A model generated the notes under the pieces. That model saw nothing but the letters and a program-made list of their open reading frames with translations. It did not search any database and was not told the origin of the DNA. A stretch of 64,000 bases of DNA from Paratinospora sagittata (lineage: Eukaryota > Streptophyta > Magnoliopsida > Ranunculales > Menispermaceae): the NCBI GenBank assembly GCA_035771175.1, contig CM069603.1, positions 18,762,286-18,826,285 on the forward strand, given 5' to 3'. Below, piece by piece: positions 1 through 10,472 of this stretch. A program made the position numbers and the translations under genes. Within the stretch, counting starts at the first letter, position 1; each line of letters starts with the position of its first letter.

Positions 1-895
1 GTAAGCGTCCTACCATATATTAAAAACAAGTACCGTGAAGGACAATCAATGTCCTGAAAGTTATTAAGTTGATTCCTGAAGGTGAGGGCGCTCCTATCCA
101 GGTAGCGTCCTGATAGTTTATTCAACTTATAACTAACAACGTTCTCAAAGATAGAATCTTCGAAGAACTTTAAAAATCTTTCGGTAAGCTGATACTGAAT
201 CAGCGTCCTGACAACTTCAGAGGTTGACTAAAGGGAGACCACTACTTTACAAGTGAGCGTCCTGATTAATCAGTTCAATTCAACTTGGAGCGTTATCAGC
301 ATCCTAATGAACTATCAACGTCCTGAAAGACTCTTTAAAAATAATCTTGACTTGCGATAAAATATACGATAAATGCAAATAAAAACTTGATAAATTTCAA
401 ATTACATATGGAGAATTAAATCATTTGAAATACCGTAAAATATATGATCAAAACATGCAAGTATGCAAGTGATTTATGCATGGTTTTGAAAAACGTTTGA
501 ACAATGACGATTAGAGAAATATATACCTTAAATATAGTATATTTCCCATTTTCTCATAATCTTTAAATCCAACTCTTTATTATGAGATCTTCAATGAACT
601 TCGCATTGGAGTTGAATGACTTGAACGTTGATCGAAAGATGAAGATTGAAGCTTGATCGAAAGATGAAGATTGAAGCTTGATCAAATCGTTCGAGAAGTG
701 ATCTTAAAATCAGGATATGATCATTGAAGTTCTTTTGATTGAAACGATCTTGAACGTCTAATATGACTTTGACTTCCTTGATCGAATAGTTTCTTGGCTT
801 TTTTCTTTCCTGAGGTGCTTGAATGAAATCTTGATAAACGCTCGTCAGCATCGAAAGGGATTTTGTTTGTGATCATCAAAATATACTTTATCACA
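1..895 (-). repeat. SIRE-like Ty1/copia LTR, 5' part, minus strand
   Basis: Read on the minus strand, this begins with TGTGATAAAG at 895 and soon reaches TTTTGATGATCACAAACAA, the same arrangement as the starts of the SIRE-like LTRs at 1906 and 62256. As in those LTRs, the interior carries a cluster of short CpG-containing repeats: the plus-strand motif AGCGTCCTGA or close variants near positions 4, 47, 102, 201, 265, 299 and 318. A 25-bp unit is tandemly duplicated at 630-679. The LTR runs off the left edge of the window, so its 3' end is not seen. No polypurine tract lies beside position 895, so it may be a solo or 5' LTR. The assignment rests on layout more than on long sequence identity. 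Confidence 0.45.
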
Positions 896-1493
896 GTATA
901 TTTAGGGACGTGCTAAGTGATGAACCACTTATATTAACATCTCTTTCTGTCTCACTCTCACTCTGTCTCTCTCTCTTTTTTTCTCTTTTTCTCACTCTTT
1001 TGGATTCAGTCTGGGAACCACCATTGATCATGGCCCGGACACCGCAAAGAACGGATCCCGAGGCTCCGAAGCTACTAGCCAAATCCCAGTGAGGAAAGAC
1101 ATAAATCACTCCAATGATGGAGCCCCGCACTCAATGCACCCAAGCATTTCACCTCAACTATAAAAGATGGCTCATTCTCCAAAAACAGGTATGCCCGAAA
1201 ATCGAAGAACTTAGTATTTTTTGTTACTCTATTATTCCAATTTCTGACTTGAGCGTTGGAGTGTCGTCAGTGACTACGAGTCACCACCCTTGTAGGTTCG
1301 AAGTGCAGTATTCAGAGAAGTTTAGTTCGAAGGTCCAACCAGTCAGAACATTTAGTCAACCAACATCGTTTCGCGACCTAACCGAGATATTTTTGGCTGA
1401 AAGACAGCGCTTGGTTGAGAGTGATTAACGATTGACAGGTAGATGACCAATCATCCAATATCGAGGATGAAATTTCTTTAAATGGGGTTAGAT
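896..1493 (+). other. 3'-terminal internal remnant of a Ty3 element, with polypurine tract
   Basis: No recognisable protein is left here. A CT-rich low-complexity stretch lies at about 940-1000. The right end has TCGAGGATGAAATTTC at 1461 followed by TTTAAATGGGG. This closely resembles the segment between the last pol codons and the 3' LTR of chromoviruses, and also the equivalents in elements A (7918) and D (44105). I infer that this is the end of a Ty3 internal region whose pol has decayed or been deleted. Short open frames at 910-1092 and 1114-1428 have no recognisable domain. Confidence 0.45.
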
Positions 1494-1905
1494 TGTAATA
1501 CTCCAGAATTTTCATAAACTTACAACATACATAATCAGAAAATAAATTAGTAAATGACAATATTATCACCACCATTATTATCTATATGTCACAAGATGAG
1601 AAGATTAGTATAATATAAATTTATTTTGAGTCCATGTCTATGATCAAGCCCAATATCTAAAAGATTCTAAAGCCCAAGTCCAAGCCAAATACCTAAAAGA
1701 TTCTAAAGCCCAAGTCAAATCCCAATACTATGTGTGAATTATTGGTGGGAGAGTGGTCAAAAAGTAGGTTACATGTGTAAGGCCATGATTTTTTTTTTAA
1801 TTTTTAATTGTGTGGTGTGGATTGAATGAATTCTAGTATAAATACCCCCTCAAATAAGAGGTTTTAGGCATCGAAGTAGCTAGTTCTCTCTTGAGAATCC
1901 TAGTT
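1494..1905 (+). repeat. Ty3 3' LTR, 5' part only (LTR G), cut by a SIRE-like LTR
   Basis: It starts TGTAATACTCCAG directly after a polypurine tract, as chromovirus 3' LTRs do. A TATA box (TATAAATA) at 1837-1844, followed by CCCCCTC, marks the likely U3/R border, so the U3 is about 345 bp. A roughly 36-bp unit containing AAAAGATTCTAAAGCCCAAG is tandemly duplicated at about 1650-1725. The LTR stops at 1905, where another LTR beginning TGTTG starts, so its R/U5 is missing from the left side of that insertion. Confidence 0.55.
1837..1844 (+). promoter_or_regulatory. TATA box of LTR G
   Basis: TATAAATA followed by a C-rich run lies about 343 bp into an LTR that begins TGTAATACTCC. Its position and context match the U3 promoter of plant Ty3 LTRs. 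Activity is inferred only. Confidence 0.5.
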
Positions 1906-2279
1906 TGTTGATGTGACGACTCTCACCCGATTTTGTTTTGATGATTACAAACAACATACTTGTGATCACTAATCTCTTTGACGTAGTTGTTTCAGTGCTA
2001 ACTAGTTATATCAAATGGATTCAACTATACTGTCAAAGCATGTCGATGGAATGTCATGCACGAAGATTTAAGAGCTTCATGTTTGTAATCCCTAGTTTAG
2101 AATCTTAGTGTTGTAGAATAATGCTTACTCGTTCCAACCACAATATGATTTGCATCTTTTGAAAATCATGCATAGAGGTTGTCATACTCATGCATATACA
2201 CTATTATTATATTGATCATGCATACACACATACAATCATGATTATTATGCAATCATATAGTTAAAATTGTTTATCATGT

Positions 2280-2280
<1 letters not shown>

Positions 2281-2370
<90 letters not shown>
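2281..2370 (+). repeat. (CA)35 (TA)10 compound microsatellite
   Basis: Seventy bases of perfect CA repeat are followed by twenty bases of perfect TA repeat, inside the SIRE-like LTR. The related LTR at 62256 has no such array, so it arose or expanded in this copy. A small open frame through it is an artefact of the repeat. Confidence 0.95.
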
Positions 2371-2599
2371 CATATCATTGATTATCATGCACTTGTATTA
2401 CCAACTTTGCATGGTTTTATCATTTTACGTGTATTGTATTGAATGCTTTGATCATCTGTTTTAATAGATCGTTTGACTCGTGTTTATCTTTGTCAATTGC
2501 GTTTCAATCTTGTCAAAAATGTTTTGAAAGTTAGTTTATTTGTTTGACAATGTCTTAAACTCTATTTGATCAAAAAATTGGGTTTCTATCACTTCAACG

Positions 2600-2960
2600 T
2601 GAAGGAACACGCTCCTGAGTATTTTCCCGAGACTCAGATTTTTCTGATCAAAGTTTAAGGAACGCGCTTCTTGAGAAAGGAACACACTCATGTGGTTTTT
2701 CTCGAGACTCAGATTTTTCTAATTAGGGAAAAAGGAACGTGCTCCTCTTAATAGGAACACGCTCCTGTAGTCAAGGGCAAAATAAGAAATTTTATAGAGT
2801 CAATGGTTCTTGACGAAGAACCTTACTCCTATGTCCAACGGACATATTAAGAAATGCGCTCCTCATATAAGGAACGCGCTCATTGATTGGAGGGAAATCT
2901 GAAAAGTTTCAGATTTCAAAGCAGAAGTGCGCTCCTTCATTGAGGAGCGTGCTCCTTTGC
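2600..2960 (+). repeat. Cluster of CpG-centred imperfect palindromes in a SIRE-like LTR
   Basis: Variants of GGAACGCGCTCC (also GGAACACGCTCC and GGAGCGTGCTCC) recur near 2606, 2659, 2682, 2732, 2752, 2855, 2872, 2926 and 2945. Each copy is close to self-complementary. The spacing is irregular, so this is a dispersed cluster and not a clean tandem array. The LTR of L has an analogous cluster with a different consensus. Confidence 0.8.
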
Positions 2961-3394
2961 CTTGGTCTGGTGTTTTTCTATAAACACCACACTTGCTCAT
3001 TTGAAGAGCAACTTTTGCAAAGTTTGAGAACTTGTGCTATTTTTCACACTATCATTTCTACAAGTCTAAAACAATTTCTTGAGTGATTTTAAACATCTTT
3101 CAAAGCAAAAGTTCACCTACATTCATATTTTTTATTCATATTTCCGTATAGTTCGCCTAATCTTTCAAACTCTTTGAGAAACTTGTGTGTTTCTCTTGAG
3201 CAATAGATCATGTTGTTTTGAGTGATTCATTTACATCTTGTTGATTCTTGATCCTCATTGAAGGAGATATCTCTCAACCATCATCACACTTGAAGAATCT
3301 CTGAGCTTCATCCTTACCTAAGTTGGGTAAAATCTTTCTATTAAGATTCTTGTGATTTTGTTTGAGTAAATCGGTTTTGTGCATGATTTGTAAT

Positions 3395-3605
3395 TGTGAT
3401 ATTTGTTTGCAAGTGCACGACAGTCAAGTAATAATATATATTCAAAATGAATCGGGTTGTCATCCTCTGGGATAGTGAATTTTATAATTAAAAAAATGCC
3501 CAAAACTACTATGATTTCAATTTTATCTAGATGATAAAAATGGGATGAATAATGTGCGAGAATGTAAAGTAAACAAATTAAAACTAATCATTGATAATTA
3601 AAACA
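3395..3605 (-). repeat. Athila/Tat-like LTR, 3'-terminal tail
   Basis: The plus strand reads TGATATTTGTTTGCAAGTGCA and then a stretch with GGGTTGTCATCCTCTGGGATAG and ATGCCCAAAACTACT. The same layout occurs at the left edge of the complete minus-strand LTR H (38095 onward: CGCAAGAGTAC, TATCGTATCCACAGAG, AATGCTCAAAACTACT). This is therefore the last ~210 bp of such an LTR in minus orientation. It is cut at about 3605, where sequence of the Tekay-like LTR family starts. It may be the far end of the Athila-like element whose gag remains at 20727-23850, but that link is inference. Confidence 0.55.
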
Positions 3606-4835
3606 AATTGAAAATCAGTATTTTTGATTAATTGAATGGTTTATGAATGAGAACTAGGCATTAGAGGCCTAAGTCATGTGATTTGAGTTGAATGATGAGA
3701 TTAGATGGGATTTAGGCCTATTGTCTATATGTGGGCTGATTTAACGTTGATGTCTAATGTCTATGTGATTGAGCATAGGAATTGATGTATGGTTGGATAT
3801 TGATGAATGTTTCAGGACCTTGATTGGGTTGATTCGGTTTGGTGTCCGTGTGTGGTTAGATACTCTCGCGAGGCTTGGTTGTGAGTAGACTTCATTTATG
3901 ATTATATCTTTTATGCATCATATATATTGTATGTTGAAAGCATGAATGTGTTCTAATGTTTTGAATTATGCATTGATTTGAGAAAACCTTATGACTTTGG
4001 TTGGGCCCATTTATCTGGCTAATAGGGAGACTTAACCTTGTCATAAAAGGGTTTTAGGAAGGAAATATTTGGGGATGAGAACTGTACGGTGAAATAGACG
4101 TGCACTAGTAACCCCAATGCATGTGGAATGTGGATCCAAATTGATAGGCTTTTACTTGCATCGAACTTATTATAAATGCTTGATATCTATATGTTATGAG
4201 ATTTTAATCATGCTACACATTGACATGCATACATGATATTTATTGATGAGTATTGATAGCATATTTGAATTATAATCACTGGGCACCGTTGGCTCACCCT
4301 CATTTTCCTCTTTCAGGTTTTTCTGTCCCGAATAAGGGCAAAGGAGTAGTCATATCTTGAGGGCCTTACCGGCGAGAGAATCCAAGGCCTCGATGTGAGT
4401 GGAGAGGCATTTTGATTGAACTATGTTTTAAATTATGATGTATTATGTTTTGGACTATATAATTATAACACTTACCACATTGTAGTATGGGTGAGTTGGT
4501 ACTTGTTAGATAGATCACGTGGCATATGATGGTCTTTTTTTGTACCCATAGTTTTGGACTTTATTTGTATGTCCATCTTGATAGACTGTAGGGATTATTG
4601 TTTTATTTATGGTTCATTTTTATGGATTATCTCTTGTCTTGGATGATTAATACGGTTGGTATTTTTGTTTAGTACCTTTTTATATTATGTCGTTGTTTGG
4701 GATAAGGCTCGTAGGGTCTCAACCACCTCACGGGGGTTGAGGAGTAGTTGGAGATGCCTACGCCGGGCGTCCCGCTCCGGCATTCTGTACGCCATTTCTT
4801 GCGAAGTTGGTGGTCGGGGGTGCAGGGTCGCCACA
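3606..4835 (+). repeat. Element A 5' LTR, 3' part only
   Basis: Homology to the B LTRs starts at AATTGAAAATCAG and continues to the end, GGGTCGCCACA. Compared with the copy at 7951, about the first 1.4 kb is missing. The LTR ends in CA two bases before a primer-binding site. No 5' target duplication can be read, because the left end is a truncation against an Athila-like LTR tail. Confidence 0.8.
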
Positions 4836-4837
4836 GT

Positions 4838-4850
4838 TGGTATCAGAACC
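4838..4850 (+). other. Element A primer-binding site (tRNA-iMet type)
   Basis: TGGTATCAGAACC lies two bases after the LTR end. The canonical plant Ty3 site complementary to the 3' end of initiator tRNA-Met is TGGTATCAGAGCC, so this copy has one mismatch. It fixes the LTR/internal border and the plus orientation. Confidence 0.85.
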
Positions 4851-5037
4851 AGGTTTTACTAGGTTTGGTTTATGTATTGGACTTAGATGACTTTGACCTA
4901 GGAATTGGGTGAGAGCTTAGGTGATTAAAAAGCTTAAAGGAACTAACTTAAAAGCCTTACTATCATATTTTCTGTGTGTATTATATGATATGGGTAGCTA
5001 TGAGGATTTTTTAATGTTTTAAATTCTTTAATGTGTG

Positions 5038-6240
5038 ATGGTTGCTCGTATTTCTACTTCTCAGTGTCATGAGGAGGAGCGGGAGATTGGGACAGCCACA
5101 CACAAGGGGCCATCCGTTGGCGACTGGATGGGGAGGATGGAGGAGATCATTCAGGCACAGGGCCGCTTGATGGCAGCCTAGACTGCACATATACAGGTGT
5201 TGGTGCAGCAGGTCGAGGCTGTTGCTCGACAGTCGCCATAGACAGTACCTCAGGAGGCGGGCACTAGTGGGGCTGAGGCGGCCGAGGCTAGTGGAGCTGC
5301 TGGGGCAGCAGGACCTCAGATGGTTGTACCTCAGCCTATGCCTACACCTGCTCCTACTGTTGTAGAGAACCCCACTGATCAGCGGATCAGACTGCTAGAA
5401 ATGTTCATGAAGCTGAAGCCTAAGGAATTCACTGGTGGGGTTGACTTGGAGAAGGCCGAAGATTGGCTGAAGAATGTTGACAAGATCAATCGCTCCTTAG
5501 AGCTTGATGAGGAGTGATGCAGAGTACTGGTGGCTTTCAGTGCTGGATACACAGGGGCAGTGAAGAGTTGGGACACCTTCAAACGGTTGTTCTTACAGGC
5601 TTACGTTCTAGAGACTGAGAGGCAGGCTAAGCATTTCGAGTTTCTGAATCTCGTACAGGGCACCATGTTAGTCAAGGAGTACGAGCTCAGATTCAGGCAG
5701 CTCGCTTTATGCCCTTGGGTTAATTCAGACACCGAGTGACAAGATTATGAGGTTCTCTTTGAACTTAAGGCCTGCGATTCGGCAGGCCTATCTGTGAGGA
5801 AGATGACTGATTTTGCTACAGTGGTCTAGAGGGCCAAACAGTATGAGCTGGCTGAGCGGGTTGATGGTATGTCTACACGGGTAGCTCCGGGTGTACAGAC
5901 TTCACAGGCAGAGTCTGGGGGACAATTCCAGACTCAGTGGAAGAAGGAAAAATGGGGAAAAAAGAGAAAATTTCATGGAGGAACACAGTCCGAGGGTTCT
6001 CAGGGGCATCCCAGATTCAAATTGGTGTGATGACCTCACCAGTGGTTTCCTCTCCTGTCCTGATTCCCATTCAGGCACCGAGTGCATCGAGACCCCCATT
6101 CCCACAAATTGTTGGCCGAGGCAGAGGCAGAGGCCGAGGAGGCTATGTGGCAACATCTCAAACTGGATCATCTGCGCCTAGGGCTCCGTTCATATGTTAT
6201 CAGTGTGGACAAACTGGGCATAAGAAGTCAGAGTGTCCTA
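5038..6240 (+). pseudogene. Element A gag (capsid and zinc knuckle), disabled
   Basis: The start chosen is the ATG at 5038, whose reading (MVARISTSQCHEE) is shared with element B. The frame then has the MEEIIQAQGRLMAA segment, an Ala/Pro-rich linker and the capsid core (LKPKEFTGGVDLEKAEDWL). In-frame stops occur at about 5179 and 5239. Compared with B, about 48 bp are deleted at 5516, between two GAGT repeats. A further stop lies at 5826. The C-terminal zinc knuckle CYQCGQTGHKKSECP at 6195-6236 keeps all CCHC ligands. Gag forms the virus-like particle that packages element RNA; this copy cannot. Confidence 0.8.
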
Positions 6241-7655
6241 GTCTTCTGAGGGCTCCGGGATTTGTGCAGCAGTCCAGTGACAGAGAGACAGCGAAGGCAG
6301 CTACTGAGCCAGACCCGACAACATCCATGACCTTGGTGGAAGGTACTCTTATTATTTGTGGTGCTTCTATGCATGTATTATTTGATGTTCGGTCTACATT
6401 ATTATTCATATCTGGATGCATGGTAGATAGTTTGCGTTTGACTCCCATTAGGGCTAGTACATGGTTAGTAGTGAGTATTTTAGCCAGGGAGAGGATCTAC
6501 CCGAACACGATCTGTAGCCAGTGTGTGGTTAAGATTGGTGATGTTGAGATGCCTGTTGACTTTCGAGTCCTACAGTTTTTAGAGTTTGATGCGATTTTAG
6601 GGATGGATTGGCTCACGACTTATCATGCAGTTGTCGACTGTTTCGCGAAGAGAGTCATTTCCCAGATCCCCGGACACCCAGTGTTTACACTACAGGGTAG
6701 AGCTTCAGACCAGACAGTCACGAGGGGTAGATTTGTGACTGATGGAGATAGGGAGATTTTGGCTGGGTTAGTGTCTGATGAGGAAGAGACTAATGAGGTG
6801 ATACTTGAGGATATTGTCATTGTTAGGGACTTTCCAGATGTGTTCCCTGCGGATCATCCAGGATTACCACTGAAGCAAGAGATCGATTTCATCCTTGAAC
6901 TAGTCCCTGGCACGAAGCCTATGTCCATGGCACCATATAGAATGGCGCCAGCTGAGTTGAGAGAGTTGTAGAAACAGCTCGAGGAGTTATTGGTTAAGGG
7001 CTTTATTTGCCCGAGCGTGTCACCTTGGGGAGCTCCAGTTCTTTTGTGAAAAAGAAGGATGGGAGCTTGCGGTTGTGCATCAACTATCGCCAATTGAACA
7101 GGGTGACCATCAAGAACAAATATCATCAGCTGAGGATCAGGGAGGTGCATCAACTATCATCAGCTGAGGATCAGGGAGGAGGATGTGCCTAAGACAACAT
7201 TCAGGACCCGCTATGGACATTATGAGTTCCTTGTGATGCCATTTGGTGTGACTAATGCACCGGCGATGTTCATGGACCTGATGCAGAGGGTCTTTAGGCA
7301 GTATCTGGATAAGTTTTTCATCGTCTTCATTGATGACATATTGGCGTATTCCAAGACTCGGGCTGAGCATGAGGAACACCTCAGAGTGACCTTGCAGACT
7401 CTGAGAGAGCATAGGCTATATTCAAAGCTAAGCAAGTGCGAGTTTTGGATCACCGAGGTGAAGTTCTTAGGTCATGTGGTGAGTTCTGAAGGGATTTCAG
7501 TTGATCCGTCAAAGGTTGAAGCCATTATCAGTTGGCCTAGGCCTACCACAGTGACAAAGATCAGAAGTTTTCTTGGGTTAGCTGGTTACTATAGGAGATT
7601 CGTTCAGGGATTCTCCAAGATAGCTATGCCTATGACTAGGCTCATTCTTTCATGT
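6241..7655 (+). pseudogene. Element A protease and reverse transcriptase, disabled
   Basis: Protease sequence (HVLFDVRSTLLFIS) lies near 6370. The family motif in B and C is DVGS, so the active-site Gly is changed to Arg. The stretch [10 protein letters not shown] follows at about 6585-6615. Reverse transcriptase starts near 6830; there is a stop at 6969 and a frameshift at about 7047. Some 85 bp around the conserved [11 protein letters not shown] motif are missing and replaced by a short local duplication (7121-7178). The second half is open at 7185-7655 and keeps the catalytic FIDD. The frame ends where sequence jumps to the region just upstream of the chromodomain. Confidence 0.8.
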
Positions 7656-7939
7656 GTCAATGTTGAGAGTGTACAAGAGTGGTTTTGATCACGTCTTGGA
7701 CTGGAGAAACATTGAGCTGAGGCAGGATGAGACTTATGATGAGGAACATATTCAGATTCTTGACCGGAAGGTCCAAAGGTTGTAACCGCGAGATTCCGAT
7801 GGTTAAGGTGAGATGGGAGTTCCATGGCGAGGAGCAGGTTACTTGGGAGAGTGGGGACTACATGATGGAGCACTTTGCCGAGTTCATGGGCTTAGGTAAT
7901 TTCTTAACCATAAAACTTCGAGGACGAAGTTCATTCTAA
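7656..7939 (+). pseudogene. Element A pol C-terminus with chromodomain
   Basis: After the deletion junction the sequence matches the end of B pol. The frame around 7786-7890 gives IPMVKVRWEFHGEEQVTWES, the chromodomain typical of chromoviruses. In that family this domain is thought to steer integration toward marked chromatin. Integrase, which should precede it, is missing. A polypurine-type segment follows. Confidence 0.75.
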
Positions 7940-7950
7940 GGTAGGTGTGA
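7918..7950 (+). other. Element A 3' polypurine tract region
   Basis: CGAGGACGAAGTTCATTC and AAGGTAGGTGTGA lie immediately before the 3' LTR start TGTGACGCCCC at 7951. This is where plus-strand cDNA synthesis would be primed. The purine run is short and imperfect, as in element B. Confidence 0.6.
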
Positions 7951-9739
7951 TGTGACGCCCCGAAAATTATTTCATCTAGCCCATAACCCAATTGCATTTT
8001 GCCCAAACTCTTTGTGTTTGCCTTGATATGTTTGGTGTTTGTTTGATGGTTGTTTAATGTTTGTATATTTGATGCTTGATAATGTATATAAATATGTGCA
8101 TTATAAATTGTATATGGGTCATGTGAAATTAAAGTATAAAGCATGTGTTATTATTTATGCATGGGCCCGTTAAACCATGAATTGATATGGGATAGGATTG
8201 ATTAAATAAAAGGATAAATGAGAATGAAAATTTGGTGTATTAGATGGATTGGACATTTAAAATACATGCAAGCATGAGATTGGTTAAAGTACATATGGTT
8301 GGTATGGGTAGTATGAGACCAACACATGTCAAGTTGGTGCATGAGAGTGGACAAGTGTCCCATGCCCACTTCTCTTCTCAAAGGAAGTCCTAGAGAGTGA
8401 GATGAGTGGAGGGAAAGGAAAAAAAAAAGAGAAAGGAAAGAAGAAGAGAAAGAAAGAGGAAGTTACTTTGAGGGAAATATCAGCAACGTATTCATCAAAG
8501 AGTTGGATCTTGGAGAGATATGGTCAGATTGAGCTCAAACTTTGTCCTCCAGTTAACATCTTATGGTTATTAATTCCGGTTGGTGGAGATCTTGATTGGA
8601 GTTTTCTTCTGAGCGATATAACCTCCCAAACAAAGCTGGTTGGAAAGCCTGAATTTCTCGCGCAGTTTAGATCTCCTAAACCTACCGTTGGATGGATATG
8701 ATATTTTAGAGGATGGTTCACAAATGATATTTCTGATTTTATGAACGGTTGAGATTTTTATGGGCAAGTATTTTGTGTGATATGGTCATCTGAGTTCAAG
8801 TATTTGCAGCAGGAAAGGAAAAATTGTCTAATTAGAGACTTGTTCATCAAAGAGGCCTATCTCTTCGGTCTACCGTTGGATTGAGCTGAATTTTGGACAG
8901 AAGGTTTGCTTCTTAACATACTTTAATCTGTACGGTTGATTTTGTGATTAAATATTTCTATTGGCAGCATGTCACATCTGAAATGAATATTAAATGAAAA
9001 TTTGGTAGGGTTGTTTGTATTAGACCTAAATTTCTAAATAGCTTGCATGTAAAATATGTTGACCTAGTTGTCATTGTTGATGAACCTATGATGCAAAATC
9101 AGTGATATACAAGGTTGAACATGGTGACCTAGTGTAAATCGACAATATGGCCTAAGTATGGAAAATTTCATATTTTAGGGCTTTTGATGCTTTTGGCCTA
9201 CAATCATTGAATTAATGCAATTTATGTCTAATTAAGCATGATTAGGGTTGATTATGCTACTGATTAGGTGGTTGTGACCATATCATGGGTTAGGCCTACT
9301 TATGATCGAATGGCCCAATTTGGGCATGTTTATGCCTAAGGAATTGAAAATCAATATTTTTGATTAATTGAATGGTTTATGAATGAGAATTATACATTAT
9401 AGGCCCAAGTCATGTGATTTGAGTAGAATGATGGGATTAGATGGGATTTAGGTATATTGTCTATATGTGAGCTGATTTAAGGTTGATGTGTAATATCTAT
9501 GTGATTGAGCATAGGAATGGATGTATGGTTGGATATTGATGAATGTTTCAGGACCTTGATTGGGTTGATTCGGTTTGGTGTCCATTTGTGGTTAGATGCT
9601 TTCGCGAGGCTTGGTTGTAAGTAGACTTCATTTATGATTATATCTTTTATGTCATCATATCACTTATATATATTATACGTTGAAAGCATGAATGTGTTCT
9701 AATATTTTGAATAATGCATTGATTTGAGAAAACCTTATG
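7951..9739 (+). repeat. Element A 3' LTR, first 1.8 kb
   Basis: It starts TGTGACGCCCCGAAAATT after the polypurine region and is colinear with the B LTRs until 9739 (GAAAACCTTATG), where a complete LTR of the same family begins. It has only one copy of the ~61-bp minisatellite unit (about 8318-8395), against several in B. The missing remainder of this LTR is not found after the right end of B. Confidence 0.85.
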
Positions 9740-10111
9740 TGTGAAGCCCCGAAAATTATTTCATCTAGCCCATAACCCAATTGCATTTTGTCCAAACTCT
9801 ATGTGTTGCCTTGATATGTTTGGTGTTTGTTTGATGGTTGTTTAATGTTTCTATATTTGATACTTAATAATGTATATAAATATGTGCATCATAAATTGTA
9901 TATGGGTCATGTTAAATTAAAGTATAATGCATATGTTATTATTTATGCATGGGCCCATTAAACCATGAATTGATATGTGTTACGATTGATTGAATAAAAG
10001 GATAAATGAAAATGAAAATTTGGTGTATTTAATGGATTGGACATTTAAAATACATGGGAGCATGAGATTGGTTAAAGTACATGTGGTTGGTATGGGTAGT
10101 ATGAGACCAAC

Positions 10112-10472
10112 ACATGTCAAGTTGGTGCATGAGAATGGACAAGTGTCCCATGCCCCATTTCTCTTCTCCAATACATGTCAAGTTGGTGCATTAAAATGGA
10201 CAAGTGTCCCGTGCCCCATTTCTCTTCTCCAACACATGTTAAGTTAGCGCATGAGACCAACACATGTCAAGTTGGTCCATGAAAATGGACAAGTGTCCCA
10301 TGCCCCATTTCTCTTCTCCAACACATGTCAAGTTGGTGCATGAGACCAACACATGTCAAGTTGGTCCATGAAAATGGACAAGTGTCCCATGCCCCATTTC
10401 TCATCTCCAATACATGTCAAGGTTGGTGCATGAGAGTGGACAAGTGTCCCATGCCCTACTTCTCTTCCCCAA
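10112..10472 (+). repeat. 61-bp minisatellite in the element B 5' LTR
   Basis: The unit begins ACATGTCAAGTTGGTGCATG and contains GGACAAGTGTCCCATGCCCC. I count five full units of about 61 bp and two shortened units of 28 bp, at 10232 and 10321. The 3' LTR has five full and one short unit; A has one full unit, and C has one full and one short. The array therefore changes by unit gain or loss. Confidence 0.85.

Larger units (their letters stand above)
1906..3394 (+). repeat. SIRE-like Ty1/copia LTR, 3' end missing
   Basis: It begins TGTTGATGTGACGACTCTC and then reads TTTTGATGATTACAAAC, matching the start of the 3' LTR of element L at 62256. It contains a long dinucleotide microsatellite (2281-2370). 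At 2600-2960 there is a cluster of about nine copies of GGAACGCGCTCC-like motifs. The last part, with TTGTGATTTTG and TTTGTAATTG, matches the region of the L LTR near 63780. The LTR is broken near 3395, where an Athila-like LTR tail begins, so about the last 200 bp are absent. No polypurine tract precedes it; its left flank is LTR G, into which it evidently inserted. Confidence 0.65.
3606..9739 (+). mobile_element. Element A: degenerate Tekay/Del-like chromovirus, truncated at both ends
   Basis: The order is partial 5' LTR, initiator-Met primer site, gag, protease, reverse transcriptase, chromodomain, polypurine tract, partial 3' LTR. It is the same family as element B and about 3 kb of its internal region remains. 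Compared with B, it lacks the first ~1.4 kb of its 5' LTR and all of RNase H and integrase (about 1.77 kb, junction near 7653). It also lacks about 85 bp of the early reverse transcriptase. Its 3' LTR stops at 9739, where the 5' LTR of B begins. It cannot encode functional products. Confidence 0.85.

Noticed and set aside
1114..1428. A possible small host gene
   Set aside because: It sits between an LTR and the polypurine tract of a Ty3 element, with no recognisable domain; more likely decayed element sequence.
2267..2464. An open frame rich in His-Thr repeats
   Set aside because: It is the translation of the CA/TA microsatellite.
10112..10472. CRISPR-like array
   Set aside because: Units are contiguous without unique spacers and lie inside plant LTRs, so it is a minisatellite.
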